Source: RDYJ01 sp034931405 (GTDB taxonomy: Bacteria > Cyanobacteriota > Cyanobacteriia > Cyanobacteriales > Nostocaceae). From it: DNA of 64,000 bases. The position numbers and the translations under genes were made by a program. The DNA lies in assembly GCF_034931405.1 (NCBI RefSeq), contig NZ_JAYGHA010000017.1, positions 65,988 to 129,987 of the forward strand. The letters are read 5' to 3'. Below are positions 1 to 8,385 of this stretch, one piece after another (the stretch's first letter is position 1; every line of letters begins with the position of its first letter). The notes beneath the pieces are model-generated. The model searched no databases. It saw nothing but the letters and a program-made list of their open reading frames with translations, and was not told the origin of the DNA.

Positions 1-473
1 GGAAACTTGACAGTTTGCGAGATGAATGGATAGCTACAGATTTAGATGCTTGGTTAAGTTTGCATAAATTCTATCCAGGAGTGATAGAAAAACTCAAAAT
101 GACTCTTGATAGTGGAGTACAGTTATTTATTGTGACAACAAAAGAAGGGCGTTTTGTTAAACGATTGTTACAAAAAGAAGGAGTTGATTTACCAGATACA
201 GCAATTTTTGGGAAAGAAGTAAAACGCCCAAAATATGAAACTTTGCGAGAATTAATTGAGAAAGCTGAACATAAACCTGTGAAGTTGTGGTTTGTTGAAG
301 ATAGACTAAAAACATTACAATTAGTGCAACAACAGTCAGATTTAGATCATGTGCAACTTTTCTTAGCAGATTGGGGCTATAATACGCAACCAGAAAGGGA
401 AGCCGGACAAAATGATGCACACATTCGGGTAATTTCACTTTCTGATTTTTCTCAAGATTTCTCTAGCTGGTAA
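1..473 (+). CDS. HAD-like hydrolase, 3' part (gene starts before the window)
   Basis: The reading frame is open from base 1, and the codons before the first possible start (TTG at 15) read on smoothly, so the N-terminus lies outside the window. The visible ~157 residues carry late motifs of a haloacid-dehalogenase fold: a hydrophobic strand ending in TT (FIVTTKEG, motif II-like), a conserved Lys region (FGKEVKRPK) and an acidic WFVEDRL strand (motif IV-like). The family contains mostly phosphatases; no substrate can be inferred. The nucleophile Asp motif would be upstream. It is followed by a perfect 15-bp hairpin repeat and then the nurA-like gene on the same strand. Confidence 0.7.
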   Translation, partial: KLDSLRDEWIATDLDAWLSLHKFYPGVIEKLKMTLDSGVQLFIVTTKEGRFVKRLLQKEGVDLPDTAIFGKEVKRPKYETLRELIEKAEHKPVKLWFVEDRLKTLQLVQQQSDLDHVQLFLADWGYNTQPEREAGQNDAHIRVISLSDFSQDFSSW

Positions 474-479
474 AAAACT

Positions 480-512
480 AGATCCCCGACTTCTTGGAGA
501 AGTCGGGGATCT
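480..512. repeat. Dispersed palindrome, agatccccgacttct family, copy 1
   Basis: A perfect 15-bp stem (480-494 and 498-512) closes on the 3-nt loop tgg. Related copies occur at 1823-1887, 19982-20014 and 51402-51429, all between genes. It follows the stop of the HAD gene by 7 bp and could act as a transcription terminator or RNA-stabilising hairpin, but there is no U-tract. Dispersal points to a repeat family. Confidence 0.8.
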
Positions 513-548
513 GAATCTTCAAAATTATGAATTACGAATTAATTTATT

Positions 549-1724
549 ATGCTTGATTTAACAAAAATAGCAGGACAAATGCAAGGTTTAAGTGAGCATC
601 TTTCCTCAGAAGTTGCTGAAAGTAACCGCAGGTTGGAATTAGCAAAGGAATATTTAAAACAAGCTTGTGAATGTCAAAAAGAATTACTAGAACGTCAAGA
701 AAAATGGCGCGATCGCATACTTTTTGCTAATGCTACACCCATCGAACCTTTAGAAACCTGTATTGATATTCCCACTCCCCCCAAAGTTCATACTGTCATC
801 GCTACCGATGGTTCTCAAATTGCGCCTAACCATCATGAAATTGCGTATTGTTACTTATTAAATATCGGACGAGTAGTTTTACATTATGGTCAAAATCGCC
901 ACCCACTTCTCGATAGTTTACCGGAGGTATTTTATCGCCCAGAAGATTTGTATATCGCCCGTCAGTGGGGTTTAAGAACCGAAGAATGGATGAGTCATCG
1001 CCGTACTGCTGATGAAACTACGGTATTAGCAGAACTAGCTTGTAGTGAAAAAACCGAAGCACCAGCTTTAGCGATGGTTGATGGTTCCTTAATATACTGG
1101 TTTTTAGATCAATTACCAATGGATGCCCGCGATCGCATCTTACCCCCCATTTTAGAAGCTTGGCAACAATTACGTAAAGCGGAAATTCCCGTTATGGGTT
1201 ATCTTAGCGCCGCCCGTAACATCGAAGCCACAAACTTTTTACGGTTGTTAGCTTGTCCTCATCCCGTCCCTGACTGTATCAGTTATTGCCCCGATCAACT
1301 AGAAGCTGTACCGTGTAAAAAATTTGATAATTTACGAGATACAACTTTATCTACAACCCAACTGCAACCAGGACAGAGAGGACCCCTATGGCGTAGTAAC
1401 AACCGCATTTTACAACTTTATGAAGACCAAACTATTTATTTTTGCTACGTTCACGTAGGTACGGAAATTGCCCGGATAGAAATTCCTATGTGGGTAGCAG
1501 AAAATTCTAGTATGTTAGATCAAGCATTGGGGTTAATGTTAGCACAGGTACAAAAAGGATACGGTTATCCTGTGGCAATTGCGGAGGCGCATAATCAAGC
1601 TGTAGTCAGAGGTGGTGATAGAAACCATTTCTTTGCGCTTTTGGAAAGAGAAATGATTAAAGCTGGTATAAAAAATGTCGGAACTTCCTATAAAGAAGCC
1701 AGAAAACGAGGAAGTATCGCTTAA
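549..1724 (+). CDS. NurA-domain nuclease
   Basis: 391 residues resembling the NurA family, 5'-3' nucleases that in archaea and some bacteria work with the HerA translocase in DNA end processing. The first conserved acidic motif appears as IATDGSQIAP (about residues 83-92) and the second as MVDGSLIYW (about 176-184). A C-terminal AEAHNQAVVRGGDRNHFF segment fits the conserved His/Asp region. A charged helical stretch precedes the catalytic core. No HerA partner is in the window. The ATG at 549 leaves 36 bp to the upstream hairpin. Family assignment is from motif recognition; its role in cyanobacterial repair is inferred. Confidence 0.8.
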   Translation: MLDLTKIAGQMQGLSEHLSSEVAESNRRLELAKEYLKQACECQKELLERQEKWRDRILFANATPIEPLETCIDIPTPPKVHTVIATDGSQIAPNHHEIAYCYLLNIGRVVLHYGQNRHPLLDSLPEVFYRPEDLYIARQWGLRTEEWMSHRRTADETTVLAELACSEKTEAPALAMVDGSLIYWFLDQLPMDARDRILPPILEAWQQLRKAEIPVMGYLSAARNIEATNFLRLLACPHPVPDCISYCPDQLEAVPCKKFDNLRDTTLSTTQLQPGQRGPLWRSNNRILQLYEDQTIYFCYVHVGTEIARIEIPMWVAENSSMLDQALGLMLAQVQKGYGYPVAIAEAHNQAVVRGGDRNHFFALLEREMIKAGIKNVGTSYKEARKRGSIA

Positions 1725-1728
1725 TAAA

Positions 1729-1756
1729 ATTTTGGATTTTGGATTTTGGATTTTGG
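1729..1756. repeat. STRR, attttgg x4
   Basis: Four perfect head-to-tail copies of the heptamer attttgg lie 4 bp after the stop of the NurA-domain gene. Short tandemly repeated repetitive (STRR) heptamers of this sort are characteristic of heterocystous cyanobacterial genomes. Confidence 0.85.
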
Positions 1757-1822
1757 ATTGTAAAAATATGTTCAATAACCGCAGATGGACGCGGATGAAC
1801 ACAGATAAATTATCTAACGATA

Positions 1823-1887
1823 AGATCCCCGACTTCTTTTGTTATCTTGTAAATAAATTATGAATTGATGTCAGAAGTCGGGGATCT
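1823..1887. repeat. Dispersed palindrome, copy 2 with a long loop
   Basis: The same 15-bp arms as at 480-512 (agatccccgacttct at 1823-1837 and its exact complement at 1873-1887), but separated by 35 bp instead of 3. Identical arms around a different centre suggest that the arms are the conserved unit. It lies between convergent nurA-like and ychF genes and may serve as a bidirectional terminator. Confidence 0.75.
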
Positions 1888-1932
1888 GGATATGTTAATC
1901 TGCGTTTAAAACACGTTTAAAACATCATTTAC

Positions 1933-3024
1933 CTAAACATTAAATCGGAATAACATCACATCCCCTTCCTGCACAATATACTCCTTACCTTCACTTCTGA
2001 CTAACCCTTTTTCCTTTGCACCATTCATTGAACCATGAGTTACTAAATCATTATAAGCAACGGTTTCTGCACGAATAAAACCCCGTTCAAAATCAGAGTG
2101 AATGACACCAGCAGCTTGAGGTGCAGACATTCCCGCGTTAATTGTCCAAGCACGGGTTTCTTGAGGACCACAAGTGAAATATGTCCGCAAACCTAAAAGA
2201 GCGTAAGTTGCACGAATTAAAGATTTTAAACCGCCTTCTTTTACACCCAAAGATTCGAGAAAATCAGCTTTATCTTCTTCTGGTAATTCGACTAATTCCG
2301 CTTCAACTTGTGCAGAAACAATCACAACTTGGGCATTTTCTCCAGAAGCAACTTGTCGCACTTGTTCAACAAAATCATTACCTGTTGCTAAGTCATTTTC
2401 AGAAACATTAGCAGCGTAAATAATTGGTTTATTTGTGAGTAGTCCTAAACCTTTAATAATTGCAGCTTCTTCTTCATTTAAACTCACTTGACGGACAGAT
2501 TTACCTTCATTTAAAGCCGCAGCTAATTTTTCCAGCACAGTGATTTCAAATTGTGCATCTTTGCTGGTGCGTGCTTGTTTGCGAGTTCTGTCAATGCGTT
2601 TTTCAATTTGCGATAAATCTGATAAACCAAGTTCTAAATTAATGATTTCAATATCTCGCGCTGGGTCTACAGAACCGGCAACGTGAATGATATCATCATT
2701 TTCAAAACAACGCACAACATGAACTATTGCGTCAACTTCACGAATGTGGGATAAAAATTGATTACCCAGTCCTTCACCTTGACTTGCACCTTTCACCAAA
2801 CCGGCGATATCGACAAACTCAACACGAGCAGGTATAATTTGTTTAGAAGTGGCAATTTTGGCGAGAACGTTTAACCGGTCATCTGGTACTGAGACAATGC
2901 CAACATTCGGTTCAATTGTACAAAAAGGGAAGTTAGCAGCTTCGGCTTTAGCGTTAGCTACGACAGCGTTAAATAAGGTTGATTTTCCGACGTTGGGAAG
3001 TCCGACTATTCCGGCTCTTAGCAT
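1933..3024 (-). CDS. ychF: Redox-regulated ATPase YchF
   Basis: 363 residues, the normal length for this Obg-related, ribosome-associated P-loop protein that prefers ATP over GTP. The P-loop GLPNVGKST is at about residues 8-16, followed by NFPFCTIEPN and the switch II region DIAGLVKGASQGEGLGNQF. The nucleotide-specificity motif reads AANVSE, the NxxE form typical of YchF in place of NKxD. The C-terminal TGS domain ends in EGKEYIVQEGDVMLFRFNV. ATG start at 3024. Monocistronic in appearance, convergent with the nurA-like gene. Confidence 0.97.
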   Translation of the reverse strand: MLRAGIVGLPNVGKSTLFNAVVANAKAEAANFPFCTIEPNVGIVSVPDDRLNVLAKIATSKQIIPARVEFVDIAGLVKGASQGEGLGNQFLSHIREVDAIVHVVRCFENDDIIHVAGSVDPARDIEIINLELGLSDLSQIEKRIDRTRKQARTSKDAQFEITVLEKLAAALNEGKSVRQVSLNEEEAAIIKGLGLLTNKPIIYAANVSENDLATGNDFVEQVRQVASGENAQVVIVSAQVEAELVELPEEDKADFLESLGVKEGGLKSLIRATYALLGLRTYFTCGPQETRAWTINAGMSAPQAAGVIHSDFERGFIRAETVAYNDLVTHGSMNGAKEKGLVRSEGKEYIVQEGDVMLFRFNV

Positions 3025-3063
3025 TGTAGATTTTTAGATGTTGATTGCAATTATAAGGATAAT

Positions 3064-3261
3064 TTAAACAGGTCGAGGAATGGTTTGGGGAATTGGACCA
3101 GGTACTGTTTGGGGAATTGGTGCTGGTACTGTTTCCGGTACTGGTTCTGGGAACGGTGGAGGAATAGTTGGTTCTGGTCGAGGTTCGGGACTGGGTAGGG
3201 GGTTGGGTCCAGGAGTTGGTATTTGCGGTTCGGGTATGGAGATAGCGGTGGGATAAAGCAT
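3064..3261 (-). CDS. Small proline-rich PEP-repeat protein
   Basis: A 65-residue ORF made almost wholly of Pro-Glu-Pro, PxP and IPxTIP/TVP steps. A repeating IPQTVPGPIPQTIP segment is seen near the C-terminus. It has no signal peptide, membrane segment or recognised domain. The low-complexity sequence could form an extended polyproline structure. The overlapping longer frame (3051-3326) is less biased and looks like its shadow. It lies 39 bp upstream of ychF on the same strand. A gene of unknown role is plausible but not proven; an ORF this repetitive could also be fortuitous. Confidence 0.4.
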   Translation of the reverse strand: MLYPTAISIPEPQIPTPGPNPLPSPEPRPEPTIPPPFPEPVPETVPAPIPQTVPGPIPQTIPRPV

Positions 3262-3343
3262 GGTAAGTCTAATTGATTCGACTTTTCCAAGCTAGATGAT
3301 AACTTAAACCGTTGACATCTTCCCAAATGGCTATACTCAAATT

Positions 3344-3661
3344 TTAGTTATTACGATTTTCCCACAACTCTAATAAAGCAACTGTCCCTACAAAAAATGT
3401 ATAAATTGCATATTTGATGGGGTTGTGATTTTGAGCAGGTGCATAAAAAGCTGCAATTATTCCTTCGACAAAATGCGCTGAGAGTGCAATATGAGCAAGT
3501 ATTAAAGCGGGAGTTAATATAGTTGGTAGTTGGCTGTTAGTTGTTACTGTTTGGATGTTCCATAATTCTAATCCTATGGCGCTGGTGATGAGGGGGATGG
3601 AGATGAATTTGATGATGGTGAATAATTTTTGTTTGATAGGTTTGATGTCTTTGAATATCAT
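3344..3661 (-). CDS. Small integral membrane protein, unknown function
   Basis: 105 residues with a basic N-terminus (MIFKDIKPIKQK) and three likely membrane segments at about residues 14-33, 47-70 and 82-99. A His-containing second helix (LAHIALSAHFVEGI) and a charged tail are visible. The layout recalls small conserved cyanobacterial membrane proteins, but I do not recognise a named family. It is 36 bp downstream of the HEPN gene's stop and on the same strand, so could be read through from the DUF262-HEPN unit. Confidence 0.6.
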   Translation of the reverse strand: MIFKDIKPIKQKLFTIIKFISIPLITSAIGLELWNIQTVTTNSQLPTILTPALILAHIALSAHFVEGIIAAFYAPAQNHNPIKYAIYTFFVGTVALLELWENRNN

Positions 3662-3697
3662 TTCGCCTGTTTTTCTCTAGTAATTACATTGTACATT

Positions 3698-4339
3698 TTA
3701 CTTCATTAAATTATTAATTAATTCATCAATTATTAAAATTTCCTGAGTAATTTGTTTGACGGTATTTATTTCTGTTGCTGGATCTGGGGGTCGTATAGTA
3801 ATGTAAGATGTAGATGATTTATGCGCTACTTCACCTCGATTTTCTCCAAATGTATTCATAATAGCCAGCCAAGCTGGATCTAAATCATCACTATCTATAC
3901 CAATTGGTAATAGCAAAGCCAAAATATTTTCTTCTTTGACTCCATGATTTTGATTAATCACCCTATTAAAATGTTCTAATGATAAATCTATTTTTTTATT
4001 GATTTTTATTTTCTCTTCTTTAACTGTTTTGCTGCCTTTTTTTGGTGTTAGTGTATCTGGTGGTTCATCCATATTTAAACTAGAGAAACCAAGTAAACAT
4101 ATTAGAGTACGGCGGGTTTCTCCTTTGTTATCCCAGGCTTTTTTTGCATCTAGAACTACTTCCCTAACTCTATCTTCTAGATATGATTCGATTTCAGCAT
4201 GAGCTAAAACTCTATATGCAAGAGTTCTCATTAACTGTCTATCAGAATATAAACCTGTAGGACTAATTTTAGGTAAAAATTGCTTTTTTAACCTATTTAA
4301 CTCCTTGGTTAAAGTACGAAATCTAGCAGATTTTGGCAT
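3698..4339 (-). CDS. HEPN-domain protein (RiboL-PSP-HEPN-like), paired with DUF262
   Basis: 213 residues. The signature is RGEVAH at residues 168-173, the Rx4-6H motif of HEPN ribonucleases. It is preceded by an all-helical region (AYRVLAHAEIESYLEDRVREVV) that resembles the RiboL-PSP-HEPN family. HEPN proteins with an intact R-x-H pair are usually RNases in toxin-antitoxin or abortive infection systems. It lies 14 bp downstream of a DUF262 gene on the same strand, and an analogous DUF262-HEPN pair occurs at 45758-47553. Start at 4339. HEPN assignment rests on motif and context; cleavage activity is inferred. Confidence 0.7.
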   Translation of the reverse strand: MPKSARFRTLTKELNRLKKQFLPKISPTGLYSDRQLMRTLAYRVLAHAEIESYLEDRVREVVLDAKKAWDNKGETRRTLICLLGFSSLNMDEPPDTLTPKKGSKTVKEEKIKINKKIDLSLEHFNRVINQNHGVKEENILALLLPIGIDSDDLDPAWLAIMNTFGENRGEVAHKSSTSYITIRPPDPATEINTVKQITQEILIIDELINNLMK

Positions 4340-4353
4340 ATTATATAAATACC

Positions 4354-5586
4354 CTACCTCAACCCGTTAAAAATTATCCGATTATCAACAAGTTCAGGTA
4401 GGTTAAAATCTACATCCAAAACTGTTAATAGACTTTCACCCCATAATCTTAGACGATTATACGTTTCAGTAATATTCTGTGTTCTCCGTTCAATAGCTTC
4501 CTGAAAACTTCTGTCTGTTGAACATAAATCTTTAAAAGCATTTTCAACGTTTTTCTGATTTCTTTCCGCAGAGTTCCTAATATTTTCATCTTTAAAGTAA
4601 AAAACCATCACATCTAAAATTGCTCGATTGAATTGGATTTGATATTTTTGTTGTTTACTTGACCACATACGAGAGAAGTTTTTTTCTCCAAATATATTAA
4701 TAGTTGTTTGTACTGCTGCTTCAAATTCATTGACTAAATTTTCAATTTCTTGTTGCTGAAATCTTTCATTAAGCTTTTCACAAGTCATATCAAGAAATTT
4801 TTTTAAATTGCCACGATATTCATTGAGAAAATAATGAAAAGCTATATAACGCAGTAGTAATTCAACATCACGCATCCGAAAATCAGGATCTGGTGATTTA
4901 AATATTTGTCTTAAAGCGTTGCTTTTAATTGATTTGTCATCTAAAAAATCAATAAAATCACCGGGATGTAATGCTTGTCTGAGTTCTTGCGGTGATAGTG
5001 GAGTGCTTTCTACATTCAATCGTAAGAAGATTTTATACAGTAAATTTTCATTTTTCCAATTGCGAACTAATATAGTACGAATAGTTTGGTTATCTAGTGA
5101 GTTTAGTTCTGAATTTAGAACAATATCATGTTTTAAGTTTTCATATTTTTTACCTATTAAATAACGTTTAAATTCTAAATCTCTCAGAGCAAAAGCATTA
5201 TTGGGAGTTTCTTCACTTCTTCCATAAAATTGCAGAATGGTTAATAACCTTTGTTTTCCATCAAGAACAATAAACTTACTTTTTTGTTTGGGTAGAACAG
5301 CTAATACTATCTGTGGTACAGGAAACCCTAGTATTAGTGATTCTATAAATCTACTTTTACGCTTTATACTCCAAGCGTCTCTGCGTTGAAATTTAGGATT
5401 TAGCTGTATATTTCCACGCACAATTTGGTCAAATATTGTTGCGGTTGTCCAGTCACTACCAGAAATAACTATTTGTGATATTTCCTCTAATTCAGGATTT
5501 AAGTTACTCTGAGAATCATACTCAATTTCTTGGTCTTCATCTTCAAAAAATATTACTTCTTCTTCTGTTGTAAATTTAGTCTGCAT
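4354..5586 (-). CDS. DUF262 (GmrSD N-terminal-like) protein
   Basis: 410 residues with the DUF262/ParB-like nuclease-fold signature. FQRRDAW lies at about 67-72, the helix FIESLILGFPVPQIVLA follows, and the DGKQR motif is at 109-113. DUF262 is the N-terminal domain of GmrS/BrxU-type modification-dependent restriction proteins and also occurs alone beside HEPN genes. No HNH motif (DUF1524) is visible in the C-terminal half, which is helical and charged. It is first in a two-gene unit with the HEPN gene 14 bp downstream. Inference: a compact phage-defence or stress module. Confidence 0.85.
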   Translation of the reverse strand: MQTKFTTEEEVIFFEDEDQEIEYDSQSNLNPELEEISQIVISGSDWTTATIFDQIVRGNIQLNPKFQRRDAWSIKRKSRFIESLILGFPVPQIVLAVLPKQKSKFIVLDGKQRLLTILQFYGRSEETPNNAFALRDLEFKRYLIGKKYENLKHDIVLNSELNSLDNQTIRTILVRNWKNENLLYKIFLRLNVESTPLSPQELRQALHPGDFIDFLDDKSIKSNALRQIFKSPDPDFRMRDVELLLRYIAFHYFLNEYRGNLKKFLDMTCEKLNERFQQQEIENLVNEFEAAVQTTINIFGEKNFSRMWSSKQQKYQIQFNRAILDVMVFYFKDENIRNSAERNQKNVENAFKDLCSTDRSFQEAIERRTQNITETYNRLRLWGESLLTVLDVDFNLPELVDNRIIFNGLR

Positions 5587-5683
5587 AGAATTTCATCAGA
5601 AACCAAAATAGTCTATTAATTAATTATATGCGATAACTTATCAATTTCTACCTTGACATCTAAACGCTTCATTTCCCCCCAAA

Positions 5684-7147
5684 ATGCTCAACCAAAACCA
5701 AACCCCCCTCATAGATGCCTTAAAAGCCTCCATCTCCCGTCCCCATGCCCCATTTTACACCCCAGGACACAAACGCGGTGCGGGAATTTCCCCAATTTTA
5801 ACTGATTTACTAGGTAAAGATGTCTTTCGTGCTGATTTAACAGAACTGGCAGAATTAGATAATTTATTCACTCCTGAAAGCGCAATTTTAACAGCACAAG
5901 AATTAGCAGCAGAGGCTTTTAGTGCTGAGAAAACTTGGTTTTTAATTAATGGTTCAACCTGTGGAATTGAAGCCGCAATTATCGCAACTTGCGGAACAAA
6001 TGATAAAATTATTCTGCCTAGAAATGTGCATTCTTCAGTTATTTCTGGATTGATTCTTTCTGGTGCAATTCCTATTTTTATTAATCCCGAATATGATGAA
6101 GATTTAGATATTGCTCATAGTATTACACCGGAAGATTTAAAAACCACTTTAGCAAAACATCCTGATGCTAAAGCAGTGTTAACAGTTTACCCTACTTATG
6201 ACGGTGTTTGTGGAGATTTAAAAAGTATTGCCCAAATCACCCATCAATATAATATTCCCTTACTCGTAGATGAAGCACATGGCGCACATTTTGCTTTTCA
6301 TAATAATTTACCTACCTCAGCTTTAACCGCAGGTGCAGATTTAACAATACAATCAATTCATAAAACATTGGGTGCAATGACACAAGCATCAATGTTACAT
6401 ATTCAAGGAAATAGAATTAATATTGATAGATTAAATAAAGCCTTACAATTAGTTCAATCTACAAGTCCCAGTTTTATTCTTTTAGCTTCTCTTGATGCTG
6501 CACGTCAACAAATGGCTATCAATGGCGAAAAGTTGATGTCTCAAACTTTGCACTTAGCTGAAATAGCAACAGTTAAAATTAGTCAAATTCCTGGTTTATC
6601 TGTTTTGGAGATCCCCCCAACCATTAAAAAGGGGGGATTTTTTGATTTGGATCAAACACGGTTAACTGTTAATGTTTCCGAATTAGGTTTAACAGGATTT
6701 GCGGCTGAAGATATGCTCAATGAAATGGGTGTAACTCCAGAATTTTCATCCTTACAAAATCTGACTTTTATTATTAGTTTAGGTAATAAAAAATCAGATA
6801 TTGAGGTATTAGTGCAAGGGTTGAAAAAATTGCCTCAAATACCACAATTGAAAGGTCAATACAAAATATGTAAATATAGAAACGATGCTATGATTGACAA
6901 TATTCTGTGCATTTCTCCCCGTGAGGCTTTTTTTGCTAATAGTGAAACCATCCCTTCGGAGAAAACTGTCGATAGAATTTGTGCAGAAAATGTTTGTCCC
7001 TATCCTCCAGGAATTCCCGTATTAATGCCCGGAGAAATAATCAAAAAACCAGCTTTAGAATATCTGCAACAAATTCAGTCATTAGGGGGATTTATTAGTG
7101 GTTGTGTTGATTCAAGTTTGCAAACTTTAAAAGTAGTAAAAATATAG
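5684..7147 (+). CDS. Orn/Lys/Arg-type PLP decarboxylase, short form
   Basis: 487 residues, matching the short (Bacillus SpeA/YaaO-like) forms of the fold-I family that convert arginine, lysine or ornithine to the corresponding polyamine precursor. The N-terminal PFYTPGHKRGAG motif, the PLP Asp in LLVDEAHGAHF (D196) and the Schiff-base Lys in SIHKTLGAMTQAS (K227) are all present. Which amino acid is used cannot be told from sequence. Oddity: about residues 310-318 (PPTIKKGGFF) are encoded by a palindrome (6611-6638) that looks like an in-frame insertion. Confidence 0.88.
   Translation: MLNQNQTPLIDALKASISRPHAPFYTPGHKRGAGISPILTDLLGKDVFRADLTELAELDNLFTPESAILTAQELAAEAFSAEKTWFLINGSTCGIEAAIIATCGTNDKIILPRNVHSSVISGLILSGAIPIFINPEYDEDLDIAHSITPEDLKTTLAKHPDAKAVLTVYPTYDGVCGDLKSIAQITHQYNIPLLVDEAHGAHFAFHNNLPTSALTAGADLTIQSIHKTLGAMTQASMLHIQGNRINIDRLNKALQLVQSTSPSFILLASLDAARQQMAINGEKLMSQTLHLAEIATVKISQIPGLSVLEIPPTIKKGGFFDLDQTRLTVNVSELGLTGFAAEDMLNEMGVTPEFSSLQNLTFIISLGNKKSDIEVLVQGLKKLPQIPQLKGQYKICKYRNDAMIDNILCISPREAFFANSETIPSEKTVDRICAENVCPYPPGIPVLMPGEIIKKPALEYLQQIQSLGGFISGCVDSSLQTLKVVKI
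6611..6638. repeat. atcccccc/ggggggat palindrome inside a coding region
   Basis: An 8-bp inverted repeat (6611-6618 and 6631-6638) around a 12-bp centre lies within the decarboxylase gene in frame. Palindromes with C6/G6 arms are common dispersed repeats in cyanobacteria, so this may be an insertion tolerated in a surface loop. Confidence 0.5.
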
Positions 7148-7178
7148 ATTCTATAAAAAATTCAGGATTCAGCAGTAG

Positions 7179-7199
7179 GGGTTTAGCACTGCTAAACCC
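7179..7199. terminator. Hairpin after the decarboxylase
   Basis: A perfect 9-bp stem (gggtttagc/gctaaaccc) with a 3-nt loop lies 32 bp after the decarboxylase stop and between convergent genes. There is no long U-tract, so it may be either a terminator or a palindromic repeat. Confidence 0.45.
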
Positions 7200-7233
7200 T
7201 TACAGGAGTCAGGAAGATGAAGAAGTTATTTTC

Positions 7234-7256
7234 TGTCACCTGTCACCTGTCACCTG
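7234..7256. repeat. STRR, tgtcacc x3, abutting the trpC stop
   Basis: Three copies of the heptamer tgtcacc plus a partial fourth end immediately before the trpC stop codon (read on the minus strand at 7257-7259). An array ending exactly at a gene's 3' end is also seen at rsmA. Confidence 0.75.
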
Positions 7257-8132
7257 TTAAACTGCCTTTTTCACAAGGTCTTTATAAACGGGAACTTTGG
7301 ACTTTAGTAAACTCTTTACAGCCTCTTCTAAATCTCCTTCTTGTAGTAAAGAATCTCCCATCAAAACTGCATTCACACCAGCATCAGCCATCAGGGATAA
7401 ATCAGCAGGTGTCTCCATTCCCGACTCACTGACAACCAAAATCCCTAAATTTTGTAAATGCGATCGCCGCGCTGCCATTAATTGTTGAGTAGTGCTAAGA
7501 TTAACAGTAAGGTCTTCTAAACTGCGGTTATTAATTGCGATAATGCGGACATCATCTAACTTGAGTACCCGATCTAATTCACTTAAGTTATGAACTTCGA
7601 CTACAGCATTCATTCCCAAATAGTGAATCACCCGCAAAAAGTTATTTATCTCCTCATCTTTCAAAATAGCTGCAATTAATAATACTGCATCTGCACCTGC
7701 TGCTCGTGCTAAATAAATTTGACAAGGATCAAGAATAAAATCTTTACACAACAGCGGTAATGTTATCCGATGTCGAATAATACGTAGATGATCAAAACCA
7801 CCTTGAAAAAACTTTTGGTCAGTCAGAACAGATAGACAAGTTGCTCCACCACGTTCATAAGATTTAGCGATCGCTAAAGGATCAAAATCTGGTCTAATTA
7901 CATCTTGATTAGGTAATGCTTTTTTTACCTCTGCAATTAGGCTAGGTTTGTAAAGACTCTGCTGCAAAGCAGTAAAAAAATCTCGTACAGTTGGAGCAGC
8001 CGTTAATTGACGTTGCAGAGACGCTAAAGACATTTCTTGCTGTATTTGTGCAACTTCTAGCTTTTTCTGCCAGACAATCTCTCTGAGAATTGGTTGCAGA
8101 CGATTATTAGACATAGTGACAGGGTAAATCAT
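7257..8132 (-). CDS. trpC: Indole-3-glycerol phosphate synthase
   Basis: 291 residues. This TIM-barrel enzyme closes the indole ring in tryptophan synthesis. Visible landmarks are the catalytic Lys in LIAEVKKALPNQ, the LCKDFI strand, the Glu in VVEVHN, INNRSLEDL and the phosphate-binding VSESGM/VLMGDSLL loops. It lacks the long N-terminal extension I associate with the main cyanobacterial TrpC, and its loop reads KKALPNQD where KKASPSKG is usual, so it may be a second paralogue. The in-frame ATG at residue 7 (MSNNRLQ, 8114) is an alternative start. Not in a visible trp operon. Confidence 0.93.
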   Translation of the reverse strand: MIYPVTMSNNRLQPILREIVWQKKLEVAQIQQEMSLASLQRQLTAAPTVRDFFTALQQSLYKPSLIAEVKKALPNQDVIRPDFDPLAIAKSYERGGATCLSVLTDQKFFQGGFDHLRIIRHRITLPLLCKDFILDPCQIYLARAAGADAVLLIAAILKDEEINNFLRVIHYLGMNAVVEVHNLSELDRVLKLDDVRIIAINNRSLEDLTVNLSTTQQLMAARRSHLQNLGILVVSESGMETPADLSLMADAGVNAVLMGDSLLQEGDLEEAVKSLLKSKVPVYKDLVKKAV

Positions 8133-8385
8133 GATGAGAATAAACTAAGAATTAACAGTTAACAATTAACCATTAAAAAATTGCTACTTTGATATTTCTC
8201 ATGAGAAGTAATGAGAAATTTATTAACCAAAAATTCTAACAAAATTATTTAAAACCGTGCAGGTGGATTGACAAATTATCTCTTCTACCTAAAAATATTG
8301 TCGGTAAACCCACCCCAACGGCTACTGCAAAATTGCCAACCAAACTAATTAGCTCAAATTGGCCGATTTTCAAATCTTGGCATTG

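Noticed and set aside
3051..3326. 91-residue ORF overlapping the PEP-repeat ORF
   Set aside because: Same strand but shifted frame; low-complexity QY/PxP sequence that follows from the repeat, with a worse start context.
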